This document shows positions 52,455 to 61,794 of a stretch of DNA of 64,000 nucleotides, piece after piece (the first letter of the stretch is position 1; every line of letters begins with the position of its first letter). The DNA comes from Aureimonas fodinaquatilis (GTDB lineage Bacteria; Pseudomonadota; Alphaproteobacteria; Rhizobiales; Rhizobiaceae), in contig NZ_VTWH01000001.1 in the NCBI RefSeq assembly GCF_008369445.1, forward strand, positions 310,001 to 374,000, in the 5' to 3' direction. The notes under the pieces were generated by a model. That model had not been told where the DNA came from. It did no database searches and worked only from the letters and a program-made list of their open reading frames with translations. Made by a program: the position numbers and the translations under genes.

Positions 52455-54386
52455 ATGTCCCCGTCAGAACTCATATCTGTCGAAACGCTTTTCGGTGCGC
52501 CGCATTTCTCCAGGGCGCAAATTGCACCCGATGGCTCCAGCATTGCCTATCTGTCACCGTGGCGTGGCCGTTTGAACATCTTCCTGCGCGCAGTGGACGG
52601 GGCGCAAAGCGGAGGAGACCTGCGCGTGACAGCCGATGAACATCGAAATATCGAAGGATTTTGCTGGGCTCCGGACTCCAAAGCAATTCTCTATGTGCAG
52701 GACACGGGTGGCGATGAGAATTGGCACCTTCATCGTGTGTCGCTGGATGAGGAACTTTTACAGCCTGTCGATCTGACGCCTTTCCCGGACGTGCGGGTCA
52801 TGGATTTCAACTTTTCAACGCAGGATCCGAAAGTCATTTATCTGCAGATGAACGCTCGCGATGCGACGCTGGTTGACCTGCACCGTCTGAACATCGACAC
52901 GGGAGAACTGGAAACTATTGCCGAGAATCCGGGGCGCTATGTTCACTGGTTGGTCATACCCGGCGCCTCGCCGCACGCGCTCATTGTCAATTCCGACAAT
53001 GATTACGAACTTTCCCGCTACGAAAACGGGCAGTTTGTTTCAATTGCCACTTTTGACGGTGATGACAACCCGCTGGGTCCACTTCCCTGTGTGCCAACAC
53101 CTGACGGCAAGGGCTTGTGGGTTGGGTCAAACCGGGGAACGGATCGGATGCGGCTTGCTCGCATTGATCTGGCGAGTGGAGCGGAAAGCGAGATCGACAG
53201 TCACCCGGTTTTTGATCTTGATACCCCGCGACCGGAAGCCGATCCACGATTTCCGCCAAGCCTTGTTCTCAACCCGGTGACCGGTGAATTGCTGGGTGCG
53301 CGGTATCTCGGGGAGTATCAGGTCATCCACCCACTCAGCCCAGATTTCGCAGCGGTGCTTGCGAAACTTTCCACGCTGTCTGATGCTGAGCCGGGACAGA
53401 TTTCCTGTGATAAGAATGGCCGGTATTGGGTTGTCGAATTCACCCGTGATTGTGATCCGGGCACGACATGGCTCTATGACAATGTGACAGGCAGGGCGCA
53501 GATCATCGGCCGCCGTCAGCCGGACCTTGATGAAGCCATGCTGGCATCGGTCCGACCCGTCACAATCACCTCTCGCGACGGTCTCAAGCTTCCCTGTCAT
53601 GTGACACTTCCGAAGGATGTACGGCATCGTAAGCTTCCGACAGTCCTGCTGGTTCATGGCGGGCCATGGTATCGTGATTGCGCCTGCTATGACCCCGAGG
53701 TGCAGTTGCTCGCTAATAGGGGCTACGGAGTTTTGCAGGTCAATTTTCGCGGCTCGACCGGTTACGGCAAAGGTTTCATGCAGGCGGGGAAAGGCGAATT
53801 TGCTGGCCGCATGCATGATGATCTGATGGATGCAGTGGATTGGGCCATCGCGGAGGGCATAACTGATCCGAAGCGCGTGGCGATTTACGGTTGTTCGTAT
53901 GGTGGGTATGCCGCGCTGGTGGGTGCCAGCTTCACGCCGGAACGCTTTGCGGCGGCAATCAGCTATTCCGGGATGTCTGACCTGCGCGCATTGGTCGAGG
54001 GTGCGCTGCCTTTCATCCGCAAAACGCTTGCCAATACCTATCTTGCTTACATGGGTGATCCTGATATCCCGGAAGAAAACGCCAGAATGCTGGCCAAGTC
54101 GCCTGTCAGTCGGCTGGACCGGATTAAATGCCCACTGATGGTTGTTCATGGCGCACAGGATGTGCGTGTCGCGCTGAGCCATGCCGAGCTTGTGGTCAAA
54201 ACGCTGAAGGCGCGCGGCAATGACGTCGAGTTTTTGCTGAATGAAAAAGAGGGCCACTGGTTTATAAATCAGGACAGCAATTATGAACTCTACAGGGCCA
54301 TTGAAGACTTCCTGGCACGACACTTGGGCGCGCAAGCGTCTGTCGATGCAGCAACAGCGGGGCGGAAAATTCCGCACCAGGCTTAG
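52455..54386 (+). CDS. S9 family peptidase (prolyl oligopeptidase-like)
   Basis: A 643-residue serine peptidase: an N-terminal beta-propeller (about residues 20-370) and a C-terminal alpha/beta-hydrolase domain (about 400-640). The triad is Ser481 in GCSYGGY, Asp569 in HGAQDVRV and His601 in EGHWF. No signal peptide is visible, so it probably cleaves small peptides or acyl-peptides in the cytoplasm. ATG at 52455 follows AAAGG; the upstream frame runs into the operator region and is rejected. A MerR gene follows eight bases later. Confidence 0.9.
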   Translation: MSPSELISVETLFGAPHFSRAQIAPDGSSIAYLSPWRGRLNIFLRAVDGAQSGGDLRVTADEHRNIEGFCWAPDSKAILYVQDTGGDENWHLHRVSLDEELLQPVDLTPFPDVRVMDFNFSTQDPKVIYLQMNARDATLVDLHRLNIDTGELETIAENPGRYVHWLVIPGASPHALIVNSDNDYELSRYENGQFVSIATFDGDDNPLGPLPCVPTPDGKGLWVGSNRGTDRMRLARIDLASGAESEIDSHPVFDLDTPRPEADPRFPPSLVLNPVTGELLGARYLGEYQVIHPLSPDFAAVLAKLSTLSDAEPGQISCDKNGRYWVVEFTRDCDPGTTWLYDNVTGRAQIIGRRQPDLDEAMLASVRPVTITSRDGLKLPCHVTLPKDVRHRKLPTVLLVHGGPWYRDCACYDPEVQLLANRGYGVLQVNFRGSTGYGKGFMQAGKGEFAGRMHDDLMDAVDWAIAEGITDPKRVAIYGCSYGGYAALVGASFTPERFAAAISYSGMSDLRALVEGALPFIRKTLANTYLAYMGDPDIPEENARMLAKSPVSRLDRIKCPLMVVHGAQDVRVALSHAELVVKTLKARGNDVEFLLNEKEGHWFINQDSNYELYRAIEDFLARHLGAQASVDAATAGRKIPHQA

Positions 54387-54394
54387 GGGCGGCA

Positions 54395-55168
54395 ATGCAA
54401 AGCAAGGATATCGCGGCACGCGCGGGTGTCACCGTCCGCACCCTTCGCCACTACCATCAGATCGGGCTGATGGTGGAGCCGCCGCGTGACAGCAATGGCT
54501 ACCGCAATTATTCCATTCAACATCTGGTGCGCCTGCTTCGCATCAGGCGGCTGACCGCCATCGGGCTGCCTCTCAGTGCGTTGCCGCCATTGCTTGGCGA
54601 AAATGGCGAGCTGACTTCGGAAATGATTGAGGCGCTGGACGTTTCGCTAGTGCATCAGATTGAAAAATTACAGGAGCAGCGAAGGGTTGTGGCAGCCGTG
54701 CGCACGACGGAAGGGCCACTGAACGTTGAACCCGACATGGCTGCAGCGCTTATGCCGCTGGAAGTCGGCCGGGCAGAGCGTTCCAATCATCTGGGGCGCG
54801 AGCAGTCCGCGCTGATTGAACACTTCATCGAAGAGGGCGGGCGGCCGGAACTGGTTGAGCTTTATCAACGTCTGGCATCACCTGACCTTGCGTCCATTGT
54901 GCTGGATCTGGGCCAACGTTTCGATCGACTTGGTCCCGACAGCGCCGATACGGAAATCACCGGCCTCGTTGATGATTATATGCGCCACCTTGCCCCGTGG
55001 ATGGAACAATTCAATTCGGCAGTCCGGCAACACTCTGTCGGAGAGGAGGCAAATCTTGTGCTCTGGACGCATGCAATGGAAACCGTGACACCTCAGCAGC
55101 GTCGCATGCTGATGCAACTCGCGCGTCGGTTTGCTGAAGCTGAAACATTAGTTGGCGTGAAGCGATAA
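54395..55168 (+). CDS. MerR-family transcriptional regulator
   Basis: A 257-residue regulator. The N-terminal MerR HTH is clear (SKDIAARAGVTVRTLRHYHQIGLM, then NGYRNYSIQHLVRLLRIRRL), followed by a coiled dimerisation helix and a long C-terminal domain (about 110-250) with no cysteine motif, resembling the TipAS-like/GyrI-independent effector types. It starts eight bases after the S9 peptidase stop, so both are likely one operon controlled by the dyad at 52335-52380. The ligand is unknown, perhaps a peptide or drug. Confidence 0.88.
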   Translation: MQSKDIAARAGVTVRTLRHYHQIGLMVEPPRDSNGYRNYSIQHLVRLLRIRRLTAIGLPLSALPPLLGENGELTSEMIEALDVSLVHQIEKLQEQRRVVAAVRTTEGPLNVEPDMAAALMPLEVGRAERSNHLGREQSALIEHFIEEGGRPELVELYQRLASPDLASIVLDLGQRFDRLGPDSADTEITGLVDDYMRHLAPWMEQFNSAVRQHSVGEEANLVLWTHAMETVTPQQRRMLMQLARRFAEAETLVGVKR

Positions 55169-55921
55169 AATTTGACCACACGATAAAGATTGAAACCAGG
55201 ATGCGGCTGCCCGAATTTCACTAAGCGCTGGTCAATTCTCGCAATCTGTCAGCCGCCTAGTGTACCACGAGGCGGGAACTGCAGGCGCGAAGCACGTATT
55301 ATTTATCGATGGATTATTTATTTTTTCCAGCGCACAGCTGACACCAAGTTTAGGAATTGTCGTTTTAAGCTATTGAAATATAATGAAATTGCCAGTCGTT
55401 TCCTGCCTTCCTGACAGCCGCAGACACACCTGCGGATAAGTTTGGAAGCGCGTACCATGTGGATTTCTCGTTGACACAAAAAATAGCTGGTAATAGCCTC
55501 TGAGATATCAGGTAGCGCCGGTTTCGCGGATTGAGGATATTGCGAAGAACTTGTGTTTGCCTGGTCAAGAAAGACGAAAACGTCTTGGGGGGATCAGTGA
55601 GTGTCATGAGCAACGCGCAGGCTTTTGCGAAATCGCGAATGCGATTTGCCGGTTTCCACGTGATGTCGGCTGAAACCGGCCGCGGGTGACGACGCAGCTA
55701 TCGGCAACACCACGCCATTGCTGCTTTTGTGCATGCCGTGCCGGTAGACATTCAATCCAAGCCCAATCCGCGGCATCAGACCCTCAATGCAATGCCTGAC
55801 ATAGATAAATGCATTCCGTTGAATTCATTGATTTTCCAATACCTGCGCCAGGCCAGGCGGTTCGCTGTCACGTGCATCTGTTCAAACGCCACATTGCAAC
55901 TTCATGCCGGGAGTCCCTCAT
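55169..55921. other. Long gap before the aldehyde dehydrogenase gene
   Basis: No convincing gene is seen in this 753-bp stretch; the longest minus frame (55365-55613) lacks a ribosome site and any family resemblance. It contains the inverted repeats GCCGGTTTC (55648-55656) / GAAACCGGC (55672-55680) and AAATCGC / GCGATTT (about 55630-55647). A TTGACA with a short-spaced TAATAG lies at 55471-55496. The GAAACCG arms resemble LacI-type half sites, like those at 61723. Confidence 0.5.
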
Positions 55922-57460
55922 ATGAGTGAAGCAATTTCCGCCAATCTCCATTCCCATGCATCCCCGCCGGTGCGCGGTCTGTACATTGATGGCAGGGAAC
56001 AGCCCGTCGGAGATCGGGAAACATTTGCAATTTATGCGCCCGGCACCGGAGATATCATTGCCCATACAGTCCACGCCACAGACGACGATGTGGACATGGC
56101 AATCCAAAGCGCCAGGCGTGCCTTTGAAAATCCGGACTGGCGGGACATGTCGCTCCGCAGCAGGGCCAATCTTGTGCACAAGATCGGCGATCTTCTGGAA
56201 AAATATCTGGATGAGCTTGCCACGCTGGAATCGCTGAACAATGGCCGACCCACGCGGGAAACCCGCGCCCAGCTTGCCAAGCTGCCGGACCTGTTTCGTT
56301 ACAATGCCGGGCTTGCGCTGTCGCGCCGCGATGCCGTTATTCCGGTTGATGGCAATTACCTGTCCTATACACTGCGCCAACCCGTTGGAGTGGTGGCGAA
56401 CGTAACGCCATTCAACCACCCGCTGTTTATTGTATCGCGCAATCTCGCACCCACTTTCGCGTCGGGTTGCACAACCGTGGTCAAGCCTTCGGAGTACACG
56501 CCGCTGACGACGCTGCGCATTGCTGAAATATGCACGGAAGCCGGTTTGCCCGATGGCGTGTTCAATGTCGTAACCGGCTTTGGCGCAACAACGGGCAAGG
56601 CTCTGTCAGGCCATCCGGACATCAACAAACTGGTGCTGACGGGTGGCACGGAATCCGGCCGTCTGGCCGGTGCTGCCGCGGCGCGCAACTTTGCGCATCA
56701 GACATTGGAACTGGGGGGCAAGGCCCCGGTGCTGGTCTTTGATGATTTTGATGTCAATCAGGCGGTGGACTACGCCGCCTTTGGCGCTTTCATCGGTGCG
56801 GGGCAGACCTGTGTCTGCGCTTCGCGGCATCTTGTCCAGCGCACTGTCTACGATGAATTTGTTGAAAAACTTGCCGCCAAGGCAAAGTCGCTGCGCGTTG
56901 GCGACCCGTTTGACCGCAACACCCATATGGGGCCGGTCATTTCTGAAAGACAGCGCACCCGGGTGTTGGATTTTGTGAAAATCGGCCTGGACGAGGGCGC
57001 CAGACTGGTGGCTGGCGGCGGCATTCCGCAGAGCATGCACAATTCAGCCGGCTTTTACGTGGAGCCGACGGTTTTTGCCGACGTCAAGCCTGAAATGCGC
57101 ATTGCCCGAGAAGAAGTTTTCGGGCCGTTCACCGTTGTGCTGCCTTTCGACACGGAAGAGGAAGCTTTGCGCATTGCCAATGATTCCGAATATGGTTTGG
57201 CGGCCGCTGTCCGCACTCAGAATATTGCACGGGCGCACCGCCTGGCCTCGCAGCTTGAGGCCGGCATTATCTGGATAAACGACCACCATCGAGTGGACAT
57301 CGCCGCACCATGGGGCGGGGTCAAGGCGTCGGGAACCGGGCGTGAATTCGGGCAGGAGTCTTTCGACCACTATTTCCACACCAAGGCCGTCACAGTGAAC
57401 ATGAGCAACGAGCCGTTTGACTGGTTCGAAGCCGAAATGCGCGATCTGAGACTGAACTAG
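55922..57460 (+). CDS. Aldehyde dehydrogenase family protein
   Basis: A 512-residue NAD(P)-dependent aldehyde dehydrogenase. Key residues are visible: Asn165 in VTPFNHP, Glu263 in LELGGKAP and the nucleophile Cys297 in GQTCVCASR. Domain layout and length match the classical ALDH family, with similarity to semialdehyde and betaine-aldehyde dehydrogenases. ATG at 55922 follows GGGAG. It leads a catabolic group with an amidohydrolase (71 bp later) and a GST-like isomerase, so its substrate is probably an aldehyde intermediate of an aromatic or uronate pathway. Confidence 0.9.
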   Translation: MSEAISANLHSHASPPVRGLYIDGREQPVGDRETFAIYAPGTGDIIAHTVHATDDDVDMAIQSARRAFENPDWRDMSLRSRANLVHKIGDLLEKYLDELATLESLNNGRPTRETRAQLAKLPDLFRYNAGLALSRRDAVIPVDGNYLSYTLRQPVGVVANVTPFNHPLFIVSRNLAPTFASGCTTVVKPSEYTPLTTLRIAEICTEAGLPDGVFNVVTGFGATTGKALSGHPDINKLVLTGGTESGRLAGAAAARNFAHQTLELGGKAPVLVFDDFDVNQAVDYAAFGAFIGAGQTCVCASRHLVQRTVYDEFVEKLAAKAKSLRVGDPFDRNTHMGPVISERQRTRVLDFVKIGLDEGARLVAGGGIPQSMHNSAGFYVEPTVFADVKPEMRIAREEVFGPFTVVLPFDTEEEALRIANDSEYGLAAAVRTQNIARAHRLASQLEAGIIWINDHHRVDIAAPWGGVKASGTGREFGQESFDHYFHTKAVTVNMSNEPFDWFEAEMRDLRLN

Positions 57461-57531
57461 ATCCACACGTCCGAAGATTTCCAGCAGCACCACGGCGCAT
57501 CCAGACGCCTGATTCAAGGGTTGAACATTCA

Positions 57532-58581
57532 ATGACTGATATTTGGAATTCTTACGGCGAGACCGCCGGTCGTCGCCATGTCAAAACTGCCCGGCCAAAA
57601 GGGCAGACCATCGACATTCACTCGCATGTGGCCATTCCCGCCGCAAACAAGATTGTTGAAGGGCATCTGGATCTGGCCACCATACCACTGGCGCATTTCA
57701 GTTCCGAGGTAACGACTGCTGTCAACCAGATGCAGGAGCGGGACCGCGGACCAAATATGACGCAGTATGAAGCACGCCTTGCAGACATGGATGCTGCGGG
57801 TGTTGACATGCAGCTTATCATGCCGCCGCCCGGCCAATGCTTCACCACCGTACGGGCCGACATTGCCAGTAAAGCGGCCCGCGTGGTCAATGAGGGCCTT
57901 GCGGAATATGTCAGCCGGTATCCGGACCGGTTTACAGCACTGGGCACTGTGACTTTGCAGGATGGCGATCTGGCTGCCGAAGAGCTGGAATATGTCATGA
58001 AGCTAGGCCACAAGGGTGTGCAGATTCTGACGAATGTCGCCGGAAACGAGATCTCCGACCCGGCCTATGCACCATTCTGGGCCAAGGCTGAGGAGCTTGG
58101 AGCGGTGGTTCTGCTGCATCCAAACGGCTTTACAGAGGGGCGACGGCTGGCCCGGCACTATTTCAACAATGTTATCGGCAATCCGCTGGAAACCACGCTG
58201 GCAATCAGTGACCTGATTTTTGATGGTGTGATGGAGCGCTACCCCAAACTGAAGGTCATTGTGGTGCATGGCGGCGGCTATCTTGGCGGTTATTCCGCCC
58301 GCATGGACCATGCCTGGAATGCAAGGTCCGATGTCAAGGTCGTGCCGCAAGCGCCGACCACCTACCTCAAGCGCATGTATTTTGACACCGTGGTGTTTTC
58401 CAACGAACAGTTGGAAGCACTGGTGCGAACCATTGGTGCGGACCACGTGTTGATGGGAACCGACTATCCATTTGACATGGCTGAAAGTGACCCCGTTGGG
58501 CATGTCATGGGTGCGGCGCTGGACGATGACGTTAAAGAGGCTATTTGCGGAGGTAATGCCCGGCGGTTGCTTGGCCTGTAG
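57532..58581 (+). CDS. Amidohydrolase, ACMSD-like
   Basis: A 349-residue TIM-barrel metalloenzyme of the ACMSD subgroup: the zinc motif DIHSH (His30 and His32), VVLLHPNG and HGGGYLGG for later ligands, and GTDYPFDM near the end with the catalytic aspartate. Members decarboxylate or hydrate unsaturated dicarboxylic acids such as amino-carboxymuconate semialdehyde or oxalomesaconate. It lies directly before the GST-like gene (14 bp) and after the aldehyde dehydrogenase, suggesting linked steps; the substrate is inferred at family level only. Confidence 0.86.
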   Translation: MTDIWNSYGETAGRRHVKTARPKGQTIDIHSHVAIPAANKIVEGHLDLATIPLAHFSSEVTTAVNQMQERDRGPNMTQYEARLADMDAAGVDMQLIMPPPGQCFTTVRADIASKAARVVNEGLAEYVSRYPDRFTALGTVTLQDGDLAAEELEYVMKLGHKGVQILTNVAGNEISDPAYAPFWAKAEELGAVVLLHPNGFTEGRRLARHYFNNVIGNPLETTLAISDLIFDGVMERYPKLKVIVVHGGGYLGGYSARMDHAWNARSDVKVVPQAPTTYLKRMYFDTVVFSNEQLEALVRTIGADHVLMGTDYPFDMAESDPVGHVMGAALDDDVKEAICGGNARRLLGL

Positions 58582-58595
58582 ACAGGGGAAACACC

Positions 58596-59231
58596 ATGAC
58601 GCGTCGCATGTATGGTTTTTGGCGGTCCATTGCCTCTTTCCGGGTGCGTGCGGCGCTCAATCTGAAGAACCTGGGCTATGAGGAAGTTTCGGTCGATATT
58701 CTGCAGGGTGAACAGTTCGACAGCAGTTTTGAGCAGTTGAATACCGCCCATGCCGTGCCCGCATTGGTGGAGGAGGATGGTTTCACCCTCACGCAATCTC
58801 TTGCCATAATGGAATATCTGGACGAAGTTTATCCGGAACCGCCTTTGATGCCAGACACAGCCAGAGAGCGGGCCTATGCCCGCACCCTTGCGCTGGTGAC
58901 GGTGGCCGATACCCATCCCCTGATGGTGCCGCGCGTTCGCAAACATCTGGCGCAAGAGTTTGGCGCCGATGAAGAAACCGTGACCCGATGGGTTCGGCAT
59001 TGGATTGGCGAGGGAATGGGCGATTATGAGCGGATGTTGAAGCAGAGGCCACCGCAACCCTTTGCTCTGGGCAACAGCCCAGGCATCGCAGATATCTGCA
59101 TCGCGGGTCATGCCATGAGCGCGGAGCTGTTTTCACTGGATTTAAGCCCCTATCCTTCATTCAAAGCTCTGTCAGAGCATTGTTTTTCCATACCCGCATT
59201 TCGAAACGCGCACGCGCGCAATCTGGCCTGA
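58596..59231 (+). CDS. Glutathione S-transferase fold protein, maleylpyruvate/maleylacetoacetate isomerase-like
   Basis: A 211-residue two-domain protein: an N-terminal thioredoxin-like GST domain (YGFWRSIASFRVRAALNLKNL, with the active-site SxxxxR arrangement, and ALVEEDGFTLTQSLAIMEYL) and an all-helical C-terminal domain. The pattern fits MaiA/zeta-class isomerases, which convert cis to trans double bonds of maleyl compounds with glutathione. A FAH-family hydrolase, the usual next step, lies far away at 13489. It follows the amidohydrolase by 14 bp. Confidence 0.86.
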   Translation: MTRRMYGFWRSIASFRVRAALNLKNLGYEEVSVDILQGEQFDSSFEQLNTAHAVPALVEEDGFTLTQSLAIMEYLDEVYPEPPLMPDTARERAYARTLALVTVADTHPLMVPRVRKHLAQEFGADEETVTRWVRHWIGEGMGDYERMLKQRPPQPFALGNSPGIADICIAGHAMSAELFSLDLSPYPSFKALSEHCFSIPAFRNAHARNLA

Positions 59232-59446
59232 CGCACCGTCCGGACCTGTCAGCACCTGATTTTTTCAGTGCGCGAACGGCTTCATCTTTTCACTTCGGGT
59301 CAGATTTATCTGCAAAACCGCTATCTGCTTCTGCGCAAAATGCTTTAAACAGCACTGCAAGCGGTTTCATCAAACATGTTTCGATGTTGATATGCTCCTG
59401 CTTTAAAGGTGGTCTCTATCGGGAGGTATGGCCGAAAGGTCAGAAC

Positions 59447-60487
59447 ATGAACAGCAAGGCACTTCCCAGGCGATCGAAATTGAGTGACGTGGCCAAAGCT
59501 GCGGGCGTATCACCGGCAACAGTCTCCCGAGTTCTCAACCATCCGGATATTGTGCGCCCTGACCTGCAGGCAAAGGTCCGGCGTGCCATAGCCGAACTTG
59601 GCTATGCACCGGATGCCATGGCCCGCGCGCTGAGCCTGGGACGCAGCAACACGATTGGCGCCATCATACCAACCTTGGGTATGACAATCTTTGCCAATGG
59701 TACCGTTGCCCTGCAGAAGCGATTGCGCGAATACAATTACACGCTGCTGATCGCCAATGCCGAATACGACCCGGAGCGGGAACTGGAAGAGATAAAGGTT
59801 CTTCTGGAACGCGGGGTTGACGGTCTGGTGCTGGTGGGTGACCGAATGAGCGCTGAAGCGCTGGCGCTGGCCCGGCAATACCAGGTGCCATTGGTGACAA
59901 CCTATGTCAGTGAGTCGCAATTTTCAGTTCCGGCCATTGGCATTGATAATGCGGAAGCAATGCACCAGGTGCTTCAGATGCTGCTGGATCTCGGGCACCG
60001 GGAATTTGGCGTGATCACCGTCTATCCGGCGCATAATGACCGTCAGCAAGCGCGCCGGCAGGGCGTTTTTGCAGCTTTCGAAGCGGCAGATATTCCCCTT
60101 GCTGCGCACAGAATTGCAGAAGTGCCGTATTCGGTGGCCCATGGCCGTACAGCGTTCAAGCGGTTGATTACAGCGGATCCGGCAATCACCGCGGTGATTT
60201 GCAGTTCAGATGCCTTTGCCATCGGAGCGCTGGCCGAATGCAAGTATCTGGGATTGTCCGTGCCTCGTGATATCTCCATCACTGGTTATGATGACGTCGA
60301 TATCTCGATGCACACCGATCCGCCGCTGACAACGGTCAACGTTCCGGCTGCGGTGATAGGCCGTCTGGCCGCCGACCATCTCGTGGCAACACTGAACGGG
60401 CGGCCGCCGCCTTTGACAACCAAGCTGCCCGCTCAAATCATTGTTCGTGGCTCTACCGCGGCTCCACGTTCAGCCCGCAAGAGCTGA
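59447..60487 (+). CDS. LacI-family transcriptional regulator
   Basis: A 346-residue regulator: N-terminal LacI HTH (KLSDVAKAAGVSPATVSRVLNHPDIV) with the hinge helix to about residue 65, then a periplasmic-binding-protein-like effector domain (about 70-330). ATG at 59447 follows AAAGG. An AAACCGC / GCGGTTT pair lies in the leader (59317-59370). It is convergent with, and overlaps by 18 bp, the GH88 gene, and a perfect CCTGAAACCGATTTCAGG palindrome stands upstream of that gene, so it probably represses the GH88 and CoA-transferase groups in response to a sugar acid. Confidence 0.9.
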   Translation: MNSKALPRRSKLSDVAKAAGVSPATVSRVLNHPDIVRPDLQAKVRRAIAELGYAPDAMARALSLGRSNTIGAIIPTLGMTIFANGTVALQKRLREYNYTLLIANAEYDPERELEEIKVLLERGVDGLVLVGDRMSAEALALARQYQVPLVTTYVSESQFSVPAIGIDNAEAMHQVLQMLLDLGHREFGVITVYPAHNDRQQARRQGVFAAFEAADIPLAAHRIAEVPYSVAHGRTAFKRLITADPAITAVICSSDAFAIGALAECKYLGLSVPRDISITGYDDVDISMHTDPPLTTVNVPAAVIGRLAADHLVATLNGRPPPLTTKLPAQIIVRGSTAAPRSARKS

Positions 60488-61657
60488 AGTGCCCCATGCA
60501 TTGTGGAATTTTCCGGGAGCTTTCAGGCGCATAAGGGCCTCAGCGAAATAATAGTCGCCGAAGAGAACGGCGCTATCGGGGCCGATATTGTGCGGCTTGG
60601 AATAGCAGCCGTGTTTCAGTATCCCGCGATGCTGTGGCTCAGTGGCCAGATAGCCGGCGCAAAGCGCGGCCAGCATTTTTTCGGCCTCGCCTTTCCAATA
60701 GGCGGCTTTTTCTCTGTCGGGATGCATGTCGGCCATGTTCAGAAATGCCGCTGCAACAATGGCCGCAGTTGCAGAATCCCGCGGTGCATGGGGAATGGCG
60801 GGGTCGTCAAAATCCCAGAACGGCACCGGATCATTGCCGAGACGGTTGAGATAATAGGCAGCCAACTGCTCGGCCAGTTCAAGATACTCTATCTTTCCCG
60901 TTGCCGCAGCCGTTTCTGCATAGCCGTAAATTGCCCAGCCCTGTCCGCGAGTCCAGGCAGACTCGTCGCTATAGCCTTGAAATGTATAGCCACGAGAGCG
61001 CTTGCCAGACGGCAGATCGTATTCAACCGCATGATAGGTCGAGTTGTCCGGCCGGATGAATGAGGTGCGGGTCATTCGGGCATGGGCTTCTGCGGCCAGT
61101 CGAAAGCTGGCATCGCCAGCATAATTCGCTGCCCAATACAGAAGCGAGAGATTGGCCATTGTGTCGATTGCGGAGCTGCAACGGCCGCGCGGGTCGGTCA
61201 GTGGCCCCCATGATGAAATATAGGCGCCGTTATGCGTGGTTACGAGCCGGGCTCGCAGATGGTTCGCTGCCTGCACTGCCACGTCTGCAAAACGGCTTTC
61301 TCCCGTTGCGTTATAAAGCGGAACGGCGCTGCTCCAGAATAAAAAGCCGATGTCGTGCGTGTTGCCATCAGTTGCTCTGGGCGCAACCATCTGAAAGCGC
61401 TCTCTGGCAAGGTTTATAAGGGATTTATCACCTTTATGGACAGATCCGGCAACCAGAAGTCCTATCCAGAAGCCTGAAAACCAGTTTCCATGGCTCCATC
61501 CGTCCTTTGAGTAGCCCGCCGAAAGGCTGGCCGGCATCAGAGTCCATTCGCCCGAAGGAGCGGTGACATAAGGGAATGACGAGCCTATCGAAAATTCGTC
61601 TTCCAGCGTCTTTTCTGAAATTAAATCAAGTGCTTGGGTGATATATCCGCTGTTCAT
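60470..61657 (-). CDS. Glycoside hydrolase family 88 (unsaturated uronyl hydrolase)
   Basis: A 395-residue enzyme of the GH88 fold (alpha/alpha barrel). Family stretches: GWSHGNWFSGFWIGLL, DIGFLFWSSAVPLY, IDTMANLSLLYWAANYAGD with the catalytic aspartates, WTRGQGWAIYGYAE and DSAVLFGDYYFAEAL. Members remove unsaturated glucuronyl or galacturonyl residues from oligosaccharides made by polysaccharide lyases. No signal peptide is visible, so imported oligosaccharides are the likely substrate. It is divergent from the CoA-transferase group and shares its operator region. Confidence 0.88.
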   Translation of the reverse strand: MNSGYITQALDLISEKTLEDEFSIGSSFPYVTAPSGEWTLMPASLSAGYSKDGWSHGNWFSGFWIGLLVAGSVHKGDKSLINLARERFQMVAPRATDGNTHDIGFLFWSSAVPLYNATGESRFADVAVQAANHLRARLVTTHNGAYISSWGPLTDPRGRCSSAIDTMANLSLLYWAANYAGDASFRLAAEAHARMTRTSFIRPDNSTYHAVEYDLPSGKRSRGYTFQGYSDESAWTRGQGWAIYGYAETAAATGKIEYLELAEQLAAYYLNRLGNDPVPFWDFDDPAIPHAPRDSATAAIVAAAFLNMADMHPDREKAAYWKGEAEKMLAALCAGYLATEPQHRGILKHGCYSKPHNIGPDSAVLFGDYYFAEALMRLKAPGKFHNAWGTSALAG

Positions 61658-61690
61658 CTATCTCTTCCGTTCGAGTTGCCGAAACTGCGC

Positions 61691-61740
61691 TTGACAGGGC
61701 GTACACAAGCATATCAGTATAGCCTGAAACCGATTTCAGG
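61691..61740. promoter_or_regulatory. Divergent promoter with perfect LacI-type palindrome
   Basis: TTGACA (61691-61696) is followed by a TATCAGTATAG stretch and then the perfect 18-base palindrome CCTGAAACCGATTTCAGG (61723-61740), with the central CG typical of LacI-family operators. It lies between the divergent GH88 and CoA-transferase genes and would block transcription of the latter at or just after the start point. Confidence 0.7.
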
Positions 61741-61794
61741 CAAGGCGAATGATCTTCCTGATTTTGGCAGGGAATTTGGCAGGGGAATAAAATT

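Noticed and set aside
53127-54419. Long minus-strand open frame (430 codons)
   Set aside because: Antisense to the S9 peptidase gene, whose catalytic triad and full length are clear on the plus strand.
55365-55613. Possible 82-residue gene in the long gap
   Set aside because: No ribosome site, no recognised motif, mixed composition; kept only as part of the gap description.
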